Source: UTCHB3 sp008363265 (GTDB lineage Bacteria; Bacteroidota; Ignavibacteria; Ignavibacteriales; Ignavibacteriaceae). From it: a stretch of DNA of 64,000 nt. The notes beneath the pieces are model-generated. The model ran no database searches. It worked only from the letters and a program-made list of their open reading frames with translations, and was not told the origin of the DNA. Shown piece after piece: positions 23,933-31,671 of this stretch. A program made the translations under genes and the position numbers. The stretch covers positions 1 to 64,000 of the forward strand of contig BTUW01000008.1 in NCBI GenBank assembly GCA_045863055.1, in the 5' to 3' direction. The first letter of the stretch is position 1; the number at the start of each line of letters is the position of its first letter.

Positions 23933-24427
23933 ATGATCTTCTCAAAAAAATGTGAATACGGCCTGCAAACCGTTCTGCTCCTCTCAACCCTGCCTTACGG
24001 GTCAACCCTTTCGGCGGGTGAGATATCCGATATACTCTCGGTACCAAAGGATTTTACCGGGAAAATAATGCAGGAACTTATCTCATCAGGATATGTCGAT
24101 TCAAAAAGGGGAAATGGCGGCGGATTCGGTCTCCTCGTCCCCCCGTCAAGGATCAAACTTCTTGATATAATCGACGCACTTGATGGACTCGACATTTTCA
24201 ACTTTTGCGTTCTCGGGTTCAAAAGGTGCAACCCCGATAACCCCTGCCCGGTTCACCATGAGTGGGACGGTCTCAGGGATAACATTTATAAACTTTTTGC
24301 GAATACCAGTCTGGAAGATGTAAAGGAGAAATCGATCAAGAAGATCGAAAACCTCTTTTATGACGCGATGAAACTTCAGTCAGGTGAACAACAGGCACCG
24401 CAATATATTCACAAAAAGGCCAATTAG
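23933..24427 (+). CDS. Rrf2-family Fe-S transcriptional regulator (NsrR/IscR-like)
   Basis: 164 residues. A winged helix-turn-helix at residues 1-75 (CEYGLQTVLLLSTL, SSGYVDSKRGNGGGFGL) is followed by a cysteine trio C92-x6-C99-x5-C105, the usual cluster site in NsrR and IscR. NsrR senses NO through its Fe-S cluster, so a role in controlling the nos cluster and the module downstream is plausible. The gene is four bases after nosY. The paired palindrome in the nos leader is a candidate target. The specific signal cannot be read from the sequence. Confidence 0.88.
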   Translation: MIFSKKCEYGLQTVLLLSTLPYGSTLSAGEISDILSVPKDFTGKIMQELISSGYVDSKRGNGGGFGLLVPPSRIKLLDIIDALDGLDIFNFCVLGFKRCNPDNPCPVHHEWDGLRDNIYKLFANTSLEDVKEKSIKKIENLFYDAMKLQSGEQQAPQYIHKKAN

Positions 24428-24444
24428 ACAACATAAAGGAAACG

Positions 24445-25038
24445 ATGATGAATGAAAACGAATTAAAATTGATGCTTATTAACGCCAAACTCAGAGTTCT
24501 GGATGTAAGACCCACCCTCGCGCAGGGTGTTGATCCATTCCACCTTATAATGGGTGAAATCTCCAAACTTCAGGATGGTGAAGTACTCCACCTTATCAAC
24601 GGCTTTGAACCAAAACCACTTTACAACGTCCTCGGCAGCAGAGGTTATGAACACTTCACTGAAGAAGCGGATGGTGTTTATAATGTCTACTTTTTTAAGG
24701 CTGTCACACAGTCCACGGCCAATGGCATAGCCACAAGCGGGCAATGGCATAGCCACAAGCAGGTAACGGGTAACGCGCAACGGGAAACGGGTAACGAATC
24801 TGCCCCTCTCCCAGACAAAGTGGTCGAACTCGACGTCCGTGGAATGGAACCACCCGAGCCGATGATGGCAATACTTCAGAAGATCCATGAGCTCGATGAG
24901 GGTACAGTACTTCTCGTCCACCACCACCGTGAACCGATGATGCTTTATGAGAAACTGGAGCAGATCGGCTGGCAGGCAATCGCCAACAAGATCGAGGAAA
25001 ACTACTATAAAGTGGTTATAACGAGGAAGGCGAACTAA
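24445..25038 (+). CDS. Double DUF2249 protein with repeat-derived linker
   Basis: 197 residues. Two DUF2249 domains (residues about 13-92 and 130-197) share the pattern LDVR-x-P/EP, then a helix ending in LxxGxxLxLxNxFEPxPL (first: VLDVRPTLAQGVDPFHLI and LINGFEPKPLYNVL; second: ELDVRGMEPPEPMMAIL and VHHHREPMMLYEKL). The domain is often found in NO- or metal-related gene sets but its function is not established. The linker (about 93-128) is encoded by intergenic-type repeat DNA (see the repeat entry). The gene follows the Rrf2 gene by 17 bases and ends just before the membrane-protein gene. Confidence 0.85.
   Translation: MMNENELKLMLINAKLRVLDVRPTLAQGVDPFHLIMGEISKLQDGEVLHLINGFEPKPLYNVLGSRGYEHFTEEADGVYNVYFFKAVTQSTANGIATSGQWHSHKQVTGNAQRETGNESAPLPDKVVELDVRGMEPPEPMMAILQKIHELDEGTVLLVHHHREPMMLYEKLEQIGWQAIANKIEENYYKVVITRKAN
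24720..24806. repeat. Repeat DNA inside the DUF2249 gene
   Basis: Two 22-base units share CAATGGCATAGCCACAAGC and are followed by GGTAACGGGTAACGCGCAAC-type units. The latter also occur between genes at 57343, 59606 and 61575. Unit length is not a multiple of three, so the two copies are read in different frames, yet the reading frame stays open through the linker. Confidence 0.85.
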
Positions 25039-25039
25039 A

Positions 25040-26332
25040 ATGGTACCCGGTCTCGCGACCAAAATGTCACCCTCGTTCAAACTGGTATCAACATATTTTA
25101 TATCGGCGATATTCTCGCTGCTGGCGGCGGTTGTTATGATGATTGTGGATCACACCTCTCTGAAGGGGCACCACTTTTCGCCGGTCGCGCTGGCAGTAAC
25201 CCACCTTATGGTGTTGGGATGGATAGCACTTACGATATTCGGGGCCATATTCCAGCTGATAGCCATTATTCTTAAGGTAAAACTGTGGTCGGAAAAGCTG
25301 GCATTCATTCAGTATGCATTTCACATGTCGGGGATGATACTACTGGTATATTCGTTTTACAACTTCAATTTCACAGCCGTAATGGTTGTCGCCGGAAGTT
25401 TGCTGATGACGGCGGTAATCATTTTTCTGATTAATCTTGGAGTAACACTTGCGCAGGGAGAGAAGAGAAACCTGACCGGTATTTTCCTTGTAGCCTCAAA
25501 CATATACCTCTTTTTCACTGTGCTGCTCGGACTTTTGCTGGCGATCAATCTCGGCCACCCCTTTCTGCCTGGCGATCACCTGAAACTGCTGACAGTTCAC
25601 GCGCATCTTGGGATAGCGGGCTGGATCGGCATGGTGATAGCGGGGGTTTCGATGAAACTTATCCCGATGTTCACCCTTTCCCATGGTTATTCGGTTAAAC
25701 CGGCGTGGCTGGTCTTCATCTTCCTTAACAGCGGATTACTCGGGTTTTCACTTTCAAGAATTGCCGGTTTCTCCGAAGCAGGTGATTACATCTTTGTACC
25801 ACTTATAGCGCTGGCGTTTCTCATATTCTTCTATCAGATACTTCTGATCCTGAAGAAAAGGATGAAGAAGAACCTCGATCTGGGGATAAAGTTCTCGGTG
25901 TTCGCTTACACGGCACTGGTAACAGCACTTCTCGGTGGGGTTTCGTTCCTTTTCATGTCGAACGGAAACGCAACTGAAGAGATGAACCTGACATTGGTTT
26001 ACGGTTTTATTGTGATCTTCGGCTTTATCAGTCAGCTGATCATGGGACAGATGTACAAGATAATCCCCTTCCTGATCTGGTTCCACTATTACAGCAGCAA
26101 GGTTGGACTGAAGAAGGTGCCACTTCTGAAAGACCTCTATAACCGGAATATTTCAAAGGCACAATATTACACAACGAATTTAGCGATATTCGTAACTATA
26201 GCCGGCATGCTTCTCAATCATGAAACGGTTCTCCTATCGGGGCTCTTGGTCTATCTTTTGGGAGCAATCCTGTTCAGTTACAATATCCTTTCAACATACA
26301 ACCGGAGATCAGATGATACCGTCACAGGATGA
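25040..26332 (+). CDS. Haem-copper oxidase subunit I-like polytopic membrane protein
   Basis: 430 residues with about 12 hydrophobic helices. Conserved-looking histidines include LAVTHLMVLGW (about 51), YAFHMSG (about 95), LTVHAHLGIAGWIGMVIAGVSMKLIP (about 183-207) and LIWFHYYSSK (about 360). The HAHLGIAGWIG pattern and the paired His recall subunit I of cbb3-type oxidases and NO reductases, but the complete set of ligands for haem and copper was not confirmed. Candidate roles: an NO-related membrane protein (NnrS-like) or a distant oxidase subunit. It is one base after the DUF2249 gene and overlaps the DUF59 gene by 20 bases. The name is uncertain. Confidence 0.6.
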   Translation: MVPGLATKMSPSFKLVSTYFISAIFSLLAAVVMMIVDHTSLKGHHFSPVALAVTHLMVLGWIALTIFGAIFQLIAIILKVKLWSEKLAFIQYAFHMSGMILLVYSFYNFNFTAVMVVAGSLLMTAVIIFLINLGVTLAQGEKRNLTGIFLVASNIYLFFTVLLGLLLAINLGHPFLPGDHLKLLTVHAHLGIAGWIGMVIAGVSMKLIPMFTLSHGYSVKPAWLVFIFLNSGLLGFSLSRIAGFSEAGDYIFVPLIALAFLIFFYQILLILKKRMKKNLDLGIKFSVFAYTALVTALLGGVSFLFMSNGNATEEMNLTLVYGFIVIFGFISQLIMGQMYKIIPFLIWFHYYSSKVGLKKVPLLKDLYNRNISKAQYYTTNLAIFVTIAGMLLNHETVLLSGLLVYLLGAILFSYNILSTYNRRSDDTVTG

Positions 26333-26621
26333 TGTTTTTAATGTACTTTCAAAGGTTATCGATCCCGAACTGGGATTGAATATCGTAGAACTTGGTCTCG
26401 TCTATTCTGTCATTATCAGAGAAGATGTTATTTTGGTGAAGATGACCCTTACAACTCCAGGATGCCCGATGCATGACAGCATTCTGGAGTGGGTGGAACG
26501 CTACCTGAAACAGGCTTTTAACGCGTACCGTATTTTCATCGACCTCGTCTGGGAACCGGCATGGACCCCACAGATGATGTCGCCCGAAGCGAAGCATAAA
26601 CTGGATCATATGTTTGAGTAG
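26313..26621 (+). CDS. DUF59/MIP18-family protein (SufT-like)
   Basis: 102 residues. The start ATG at 26313 follows GGAG, and the longer frame to 26220 runs back into the previous gene. The DUF59 signature VIDPELGLNIVELGLVY opens the protein, and TLTTPGCPMHDSI carries the conserved Cys. DUF59 proteins assist Fe-S cluster maturation. It overlaps the oxidase-like gene by 20 bases. The C-terminal WEPAWTPQMMSPEAK is typical of the family. A second DUF59 gene lies in the Suf operon at 28303. Confidence 0.88.
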   Translation: MIPSQDDVFNVLSKVIDPELGLNIVELGLVYSVIIREDVILVKMTLTTPGCPMHDSILEWVERYLKQAFNAYRIFIDLVWEPAWTPQMMSPEAKHKLDHMFE

Positions 26622-26626
26622 AACTT

Positions 26627-26711
26627 CGGAACCCCCGGTACTTCGGTACTTCGGTACTTCGGTACTTCGGTACTTCAGAATCCCGGTACTTCGGTACTTC
26701 GGTACTTCGGA
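26627..26711. repeat. GGTACTTC octamer tandem repeat after the DUF59 stop
   Basis: The 8-base unit GGTACTTC occurs in two runs (about 26637-26677 and 26683-26709), separated by AGAATCCC. It starts within a few bases of the TAG at 26619-26621, separating the DUF59 gene from the cupin gene. Confidence 0.9.
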
Positions 26712-26756
26712 TAAACCGTGGAACAATTGAATTGATTAATTAAAGGAATAAAAATT

Positions 26757-27074
26757 ATGGCAACTACAGACTTAAACGGCAACCTGGCCGGACTCGTTAC
26801 TTATTCAGACAGCGCGATCGTAAGCCGTCAGCTCATCAAGAACGCTTCAGGAAATGTAACCCTGTTTGCTTTCGACAAGGATGAAAACCTTACTGAACAC
26901 ACCTCTCCATACGAAGCCCTCGTTAACATCGTCGAAGGTAAAATGGAGATCAAGATAGGCGGCGAGCCTTATGTTGTGGATTCAGGAATGATCATCAAAC
27001 TCCCTGCCAATGTCCCTCACGGACTCGTGGCACTGGAGAAAACCAAGATGATGCTGATAATGATAAAAGGCTGA
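26757..27074 (+). CDS. Small cupin-domain protein
   Basis: 105 residues with a single cupin barrel (residues about 30-105: TEHTSPYEALVNIVEGKME, then IIKLPANVPHGLVA). Only part of the usual metal motif is present: His48 (EHTSPYEA) and His93 (VPHG). Metal binding is therefore possible but not assured. It lies last in the plus-strand run after nos, with an ATG following a 30-base AT-rich leader and GGAAT nearby. It is often found with DUF2249 and DUF59 genes. The ligand is unknown. Confidence 0.75.
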   Translation: MATTDLNGNLAGLVTYSDSAIVSRQLIKNASGNVTLFAFDKDENLTEHTSPYEALVNIVEGKMEIKIGGEPYVVDSGMIIKLPANVPHGLVALEKTKMMLIMIKG

Positions 27075-27089
27075 TCCGGTAATTATTTT

Positions 27090-27139
27090 GACCGGCGTTG
27101 AGGCTGCTTCGGCGGCTTTGACGGCGGTCTTTTTATTTT
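27090..27139 (+). terminator. Strong intrinsic terminator after the cupin gene
   Basis: An 18-base stem with TTCG loop: left GACCGGCGTTGAGGCTGC, right GCGGCTTTGACGGCGGTC, with one mismatch and several G-U pairs. TTTTTATTTT follows. It closes the plus-strand nos run and faces the convergent Rrf2 gene, whose stop codon (27138) lies in the T-run. Confidence 0.9.
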
Positions 27140-27638
27140 AAAGTGATAGTTTTATCTCTTTCACCGCTGTGAATGCATCAATGGCATCGGCGGCAACGGG
27201 AGTGAGTTTTGAGTTGAGGTGCTGCTCGTTGATCATAAGGTCTGCGAGAGTGGTCTGCTTCAGAACTCCGTCAACCACGCGCTGGATCATGCTCCATAGG
27301 GAGCGGACCGAGCAGTCGATCTCGTGAGTGCAGGCCAGATCCATCCCTGAGTGATCGGTGCAGAAGGTGTTGTCGAAAAGTTTACCCCCAAGATCGGTCA
27401 TTACATCAGCAACAAGTATCTTATCGGGAGTCCGGGAGAGTTTATACCCACCCCTCTGTCCCCTTTCAGAATCGATATAGCCACCCATCCGGAGAATCCT
27501 TAGAAGTTTAGCAGCATTGGCTGTGCTTAACCCCTCAGCCTCGGCAAGTTCGGGAATGGTCATACCCTCCCCTTGCGAGTTCTTCGCTATCCTGAGGAGC
27601 AGTCGTAAACCATATTCTTCTTGTGAGCTGAATTTCAT
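27138..27638 (-). CDS. Rrf2-family Fe-S regulator at the end of the Suf operon
   Basis: 166 residues. A winged helix at residues 1-75 (EEYGLRLLLRIAKNSQGEG, GGYIDSERGQRGGYKL) is followed by cysteines C93-x9-C103-x5-C109 (FCTDHSGMDLACTHEIDC). The spacing differs from the regulator at 23933 (x6 then x5). The position after sufBCDSUT suggests feedback control of Fe-S assembly, but here the gene is last, not first as is usual for iscR or sufR. A long inverted repeat directly upstream may be its operator. Confidence 0.85.
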   Translation of the reverse strand: MKFSSQEEYGLRLLLRIAKNSQGEGMTIPELAEAEGLSTANAAKLLRILRMGGYIDSERGQRGGYKLSRTPDKILVADVMTDLGGKLFDNTFCTDHSGMDLACTHEIDCSVRSLWSMIQRVVDGVLKQTTLADLMINEQHLNSKLTPVAADAIDAFTAVKEIKLSL

Positions 27639-27650
27639 TTTATTCCATTA

Positions 27651-27703
27651 AATTTGAATATGATCCATAAGCATTGCCTGCTTATGGACCATACTCGAAT
27701 ATT
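27651..27703. promoter_or_regulatory. Long near-perfect inverted repeat upstream of the Rrf2 gene
   Basis: Arms of 23 bases (27651-27673 and 27679-27701) around a TTGCC loop. The inner 10 bases are perfect (CCATAAGCA/TGCTTATGG). On minus-strand RNA most mismatches become G-U pairs. It ends 12 bases before the ATG at 27638. There is no T-run, so an operator or 5' UTR hairpin is more likely than a terminator. Confidence 0.75.
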
Positions 27704-27711
27704 TATCGTTA

Positions 27712-28242
27712 CTATCCTTTATACACCGGTATCTTTGAGCCGCACATCTTTGCGTGTAAAACTTTCTCAAAGGCCTCCGGAGGAATTGACGGGCCCTGGG
27801 ATGAGCAGTGCTTCTCGAAGACGACCATCAGTTCCTGAGCGATCTGTCCGGCCGAAAAACCTTCAATATTGAGTCTCGGCATGAAGTAGGCAACTTCACC
27901 ATCCTTGAAAAGTGCAACTGATGGTGAAGAAGGCGGAAAACCTTTAACAAATGATCTCAGCTTATCCACGGCATCCCTCTCCTGTCCGGCAAAAACCGTA
28001 TAAAGTTTATCAGGGATGATCCTGTGCTGAAGAGCGAGGGAGACGCCCGGTCTCGCTGAACCCGCTGCACATCCGCATACTGAATTGATCATGAAGAGTA
28101 CTGTCTTTCCCGGGTTGTTAAGGATCGCGTCCTCAACCTGATCCGGGGTTAATGCTTCCTCAAATCCCACGGCCACGAGCTCATCCCTGAAGGGCTGAAC
28201 AGCTTCCTGATCGTACATTGGGGGTTTATAAGCGTTTAACAT
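27712..28242 (-). CDS. Bacilliredoxin (BrxA/BrxB family)
   Basis: 176 residues. A thioredoxin-like protein with the C56-G-C58 motif (SVCGCAAGSARPGV) of BrxA/BrxB. In Firmicutes these remove bacillithiol from proteins. Whether this organism makes bacillithiol cannot be told from the window. The family signatures YDQEAVQPFRDEL and HRIIPDKLYTVFAGQE are clear. It is transcribed after the SufT-like gene, with a small CTGCC/GGCAG hairpin in the gap (28281-28294). A role in protecting Fe-S assembly cysteines from oxidation fits the location. Confidence 0.9.
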   Translation of the reverse strand: MLNAYKPPMYDQEAVQPFRDELVAVGFEEALTPDQVEDAILNNPGKTVLFMINSVCGCAAGSARPGVSLALQHRIIPDKLYTVFAGQERDAVDKLRSFVKGFPPSSPSVALFKDGEVAYFMPRLNIEGFSAGQIAQELMVVFEKHCSSQGPSIPPEAFEKVLHAKMCGSKIPVYKG

Positions 28243-28302
28243 AACTATTTCCTTCCAAGCTAATGCTTATTCTTGAATCTCTGCCTTTAGGCAGGTTAAA
28301 AA

Positions 28303-28623
28303 TCAAAGGAACCCGAGTTCCAGTTGCGCCACTTCGCTCATCATATCCTTGTCCCATGGCGGTTCAAAGACGAGCTTTATCTTCACATCATTTATCCCTT
28401 CTATCCCCTTAAGTTTCGTTTCAACCTCGGCGGGGAGGCTTTCAGCAACGGGACACATGGGGCTTGTAAGCGTCATTTCAACCACCAGGTTGCCTTCAAG
28501 GTCGAACTTAAGGTGATAGATGAGGCCAAGCTCCCAGATATCAACAGGGATCTCGGGATCGTAGATGGTTTTAAGTGTGGCTATTACTTTGTCTTGCAAA
28601 ACTTCAATGTTTTCTCTGGTCAC
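28303..28623 (-). CDS. sufT: SufT-like DUF59 protein
   Basis: 106 residues with the DUF59 fold: IYDPEIPVDIWELGLIY, TLTSPMCPVAESLP with the conserved Cys, and a terminal EPPWDKDMMSEVAQLELG typical of the SufT/PaaD-like group in Suf operons. SufT proteins act late in Fe-S cluster maturation. It is four bases after sufU. It is longer than the DUF59 gene at 26313 and only loosely similar to it, so they are probably distinct family members. Confidence 0.9.
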   Translation of the reverse strand: MTRENIEVLQDKVIATLKTIYDPEIPVDIWELGLIYHLKFDLEGNLVVEMTLTSPMCPVAESLPAEVETKLKGIEGINDVKIKLVFEPPWDKDMMSEVAQLELGFL

Positions 28624-28626
28624 AGG

Positions 28627-29082
28627 TCACTCCGTACTGACTGCTGTATCTTGACTGTGAAGCGCGGCGTGCATTGTATGCCAAGGCAGACTCGCGCATT
28701 TCACCCTTACCGGAAAATCCCTTACTCCCTGAAAAATTCCGAGTTTTCCCATCTCCTCGATCACCTCTTCATCGGTAAGTTTACCGGTCACGAGATCGTG
28801 GAATTTCCCGAAAAGGTCTTCCGCTTCCGCGACTGTTTTACCCTTAAGTTCGGCGGTCATTATCGACGCCGATGACTTTGAGATGGCGCAACCGTTCCCC
28901 TCGAACGAAATGTCTTTTATCACGCCGTCAACCACATTGAGATAAACCCAGACATGGTCGCCGCAAAGGGGGTTCAACCCCTCGGAATGGTGGGAAGGGA
29001 TCTCAATTTTTCTGAAATTCCTCGGATTTTTGTTGTGATCGAGGATCACCTGCTGATAGATATCTTTTAATTCGTCGTTCAT
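28627..29082 (-). CDS. sufU: SufU, Fe-S assembly sulfur-transfer protein
   Basis: 151 residues. NifU-like fold with C40, D42 (PLCGDH), C65 (GCAIS) and C129 (VKCASLPW), the zinc-binding and sulfur-accepting residues. SufU takes persulfide from SufS. The ATG overlaps the sufS stop by one base, implying translational coupling. The 18-21 residue insertion between the second and third Cys region that marks SufU rather than IscU is present (GKFHDLVTGKLTDEE). Confidence 0.93.
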   Translation of the reverse strand: MNDELKDIYQQVILDHNKNPRNFRKIEIPSHHSEGLNPLCGDHVWVYLNVVDGVIKDISFEGNGCAISKSSASIMTAELKGKTVAEAEDLFGKFHDLVTGKLTDEEVIEEMGKLGIFQGVRDFPVRVKCASLPWHTMHAALHSQDTAVSTE

Positions 29083-30332
29083 CAGGCAAAAACCTCAATA
29101 ACTTTCTTTATAGCGGCCGCGGCGCGGTCGATATCTTCTTTTGTATTGTAAAATCCAATGGATGCCCTCGAAAGAGCCGGAACTCCGAACCTTTTCATTA
29201 CCGGTTGCGTGCACATGTGTCCGGTTCTGATCGCCACGCCTTCCATGTCCATAATTGTACCGACGTCATGAGGGTGAACACCTTCGAGTTTGAAAGAGAA
29301 CACGCTGCTCTTGTGCGCGGCATTTCCCACGAGGGTTACACCTTCGATCGCGTTGAATGTCTGTTCCATATAGCGATAAAGTTCACTCTCATAAACTCTG
29401 ATCGCGTCAAGTCCGATTCCGTTCACATAGTCGATGGCGTATCCCAATCCGATGGTATCGGCAATGTTGGGGGTTCCCCCTTCGAACTTGTACGGGAGCT
29501 CGTTATAGATCGTCTTATCGAAAGTTACGGAAACGATCATGTCACCGCCACCCTGCCATGGGGGCATCTGCTGAAGGAGTTCTTCCTTTCCCCACAGCGC
29601 GCCGATGCCGGTCGGACCGTAAAGTTTATGACCCGAAAAAACATAGAAGTCGCAACCGATCGCCTGTACATCAACTTTGAAGTGCTGCACAGCCTGCGCG
29701 CCGTCTATAAGCACCTTGGCACCGGCCTCGTGCGCGAGTCTCGTTATCTCTTCAACAGGATTTTCCGTCCCAAGGGTGTTTGAGGCATGAACAACGGAAA
29801 CGATTTTAGTCTTTTCGTTGAGGAGGTTTCTGAACTCATCCATTATCAGTTCACCGTTATCGTTAACGGGGATCACTTTGAGTTTCGCGCCGGTGACCTC
29901 ACAAAGCATCTGCCAGGGAACAATGTTGGAGTGGTGCTCCATTTCAGAGACGATTATCTCGTCACCTTCTTTAATAAACTTCCTGCCATATGAGTTGGCC
30001 ACAAGGTTGATCCCCTCGGTGGTTCCCCTTACAAAGATCACCTCTTTGGTTTTAGGCGCGTTCAGGAAGTGCTGAACTTTCACACGGGCTTTTTCATACT
30101 CATCGGTAGCCTTCTGGCTGAGGAGGTGAACCCCCCGGTGAATGTTCGAATTGTAGCCTTTGTAGTAATCCGAAAGTACATCGATCACCTGCTGAGGCTT
30201 CTGGGTGGTTGCTGCGTTGTCGAGATATACGAGCGGTTTTCCGTGTACCGACTGATGGAGGACCGGGAAATCTTTCCTGATCCTCTCAATATCGAATTGT
30301 GTATTAACCGTCGTGGTTGTTTCTTCGGTCAT
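29082..30332 (-). CDS. sufS: SufS, cysteine desulfurase
   Basis: 416 residues, PLP-dependent class V aminotransferase fold. It has the PLP lysine K236 in SGHKLYGP, HHSN near 133-136 and the active Cys374 in RTGHMCTQP. It removes sulfur from L-cysteine to give persulfide for SufU and the SufBCD scaffold. Start ATG 30332 follows sufD by 13 bases. The length and motifs are normal for the group II desulfurases. Confidence 0.96.
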   Translation of the reverse strand: MTEETTTTVNTQFDIERIRKDFPVLHQSVHGKPLVYLDNAATTQKPQQVIDVLSDYYKGYNSNIHRGVHLLSQKATDEYEKARVKVQHFLNAPKTKEVIFVRGTTEGINLVANSYGRKFIKEGDEIIVSEMEHHSNIVPWQMLCEVTGAKLKVIPVNDNGELIMDEFRNLLNEKTKIVSVVHASNTLGTENPVEEITRLAHEAGAKVLIDGAQAVQHFKVDVQAIGCDFYVFSGHKLYGPTGIGALWGKEELLQQMPPWQGGGDMIVSVTFDKTIYNELPYKFEGGTPNIADTIGLGYAIDYVNGIGLDAIRVYESELYRYMEQTFNAIEGVTLVGNAAHKSSVFSFKLEGVHPHDVGTIMDMEGVAIRTGHMCTQPVMKRFGVPALSRASIGFYNTKEDIDRAAAAIKKVIEVFA

Positions 30333-30345
30333 TTAATTTTCTTCT

Positions 30346-31659
30346 TTATTTGCTCAGCTTTACCGCGACACGGTCTTCGATACGCCCTCTGACCTCATCG
30401 ATCGAGATCGTATGTACAGCATCGTTGGCAAAGGCATTTATTATCATTGCTTTGGCGAGTTCCTCACCGATCCCGCGGGCTCTCAGGTAGAAGAGTGACT
30501 CTCCGCTGAGTCTTCCGATCGTCGCGCCGTGCGAACATTTTACATCGTCGGCGAAGATCTCGAGCTGCGGTTTGGTGTCGACCCGCGCGTCATCTGAAAG
30601 GATAACGTTCTTGTTCTCCTGGAACGCGTTGGTCTTCTGTGCATCTTTCTTCACATAGACCTTGCCGTTGAAGACGGCGCGGCTTGAGTCGTCAAGAACG
30701 CCTTTGTACATCTCATGGCTCTCGCAGTTAGGCATCGCGTGATCGATAAGCGTGTGGTTATCGATGTGCTGCTCGCCATGGCCGAGGTAGAGTCCGTTCA
30801 GGGTTACGTGACCATACTCGCCGTTGAAGCGGGCGTTAAGATCGTTTCTAACGAGCGTTCCGCCGAAGTTGATGTTATATGAGGAGTAATTGCTCTCTCT
30901 CTCAACATCGATCTCAGTGGTTGAGATGTGGAATGCCTTCTCACTCTCTTCCTGTATTTTTACATGCTCGAGAATACCGTGCTCATCGACATATGTTTCA
31001 GTAACCGAGTTGGTGAAGTAAACGCTGTCACCTTCGGCGTAGTAAGATTCAACCACTTTGGCGATGGCATTCTTTCCGATAACGAAGAGGTTCCTCGGCT
31101 GGATCAGGAGGTTGTCGCCGCCCGAGTTCACATAGAGAACCTGAACCGGTTTATCAAGCGCCTTGCCCGATTTTACTTTCAGGAATACACCATCGTTGAT
31201 GTAGGCGGTAGAAAGCGCCGTGAAGATGCTGTTTTCGATCTTCGCGAACTTGCCGATGTAGTTGTTAACCTCTTCAGGATACTTCACTATCGCGGTCTTC
31301 AGATTGCAGAGGGTTATGCCGGGGGCATCCACTTCATCTGAATTCGCGGAATCATAAACGCCGTTTATGAAAACGATAGTGTAAAAGTTTTCCCTGTTGA
31401 AGAGGTATTTCTCAAGATCGATCTTCGGTGCCGTGGGTACATTCACTATGATATCGTCGAACTTGTGGGCAAGTATCGGGGTAACATTAGTGTACTTCCA
31501 CTCTTCATCCTTCAGGGTCGGGAACTTGAGTTCAAGAAATTTCTCGAGGGCTACCTTCCGTGTCTGATGTATCGGAAGTTTACTCTCACCGTTAAGATTG
31601 GCTTCGAACTTCTTGAAGCTCTCGGCATACCATTTTTTGAATTCTGCTGTGTTGCTCAT
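30346..31659 (-). CDS. sufD: SufD, Fe-S scaffold complex subunit
   Basis: 437 residues, SufB/SufD family beta-helix. The C-terminal region includes the KCSHGAT motif (DDVKCSHGATIGRLSGESLFYLRARGI), the standard SufD signature. SufD forms the SufBC2D scaffold that builds [4Fe-4S] clusters. It shares operon position with sufC (12-base gap) and sufS. No truncation is visible. Confidence 0.95.
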   Translation of the reverse strand: MSNTAEFKKWYAESFKKFEANLNGESKLPIHQTRKVALEKFLELKFPTLKDEEWKYTNVTPILAHKFDDIIVNVPTAPKIDLEKYLFNRENFYTIVFINGVYDSANSDEVDAPGITLCNLKTAIVKYPEEVNNYIGKFAKIENSIFTALSTAYINDGVFLKVKSGKALDKPVQVLYVNSGGDNLLIQPRNLFVIGKNAIAKVVESYYAEGDSVYFTNSVTETYVDEHGILEHVKIQEESEKAFHISTTEIDVERESNYSSYNINFGGTLVRNDLNARFNGEYGHVTLNGLYLGHGEQHIDNHTLIDHAMPNCESHEMYKGVLDDSSRAVFNGKVYVKKDAQKTNAFQENKNVILSDDARVDTKPQLEIFADDVKCSHGATIGRLSGESLFYLRARGIGEELAKAMIINAFANDAVHTISIDEVRGRIEDRVAVKLSK

Positions 31660-31671
31660 CTGTTGACCGCC

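Noticed and set aside
26627..26711. Octamer tandem repeat as a CRISPR or coding repeat
   Set aside because: The unit is eight bases with no spacers, and it is not in an open frame that continues a gene.
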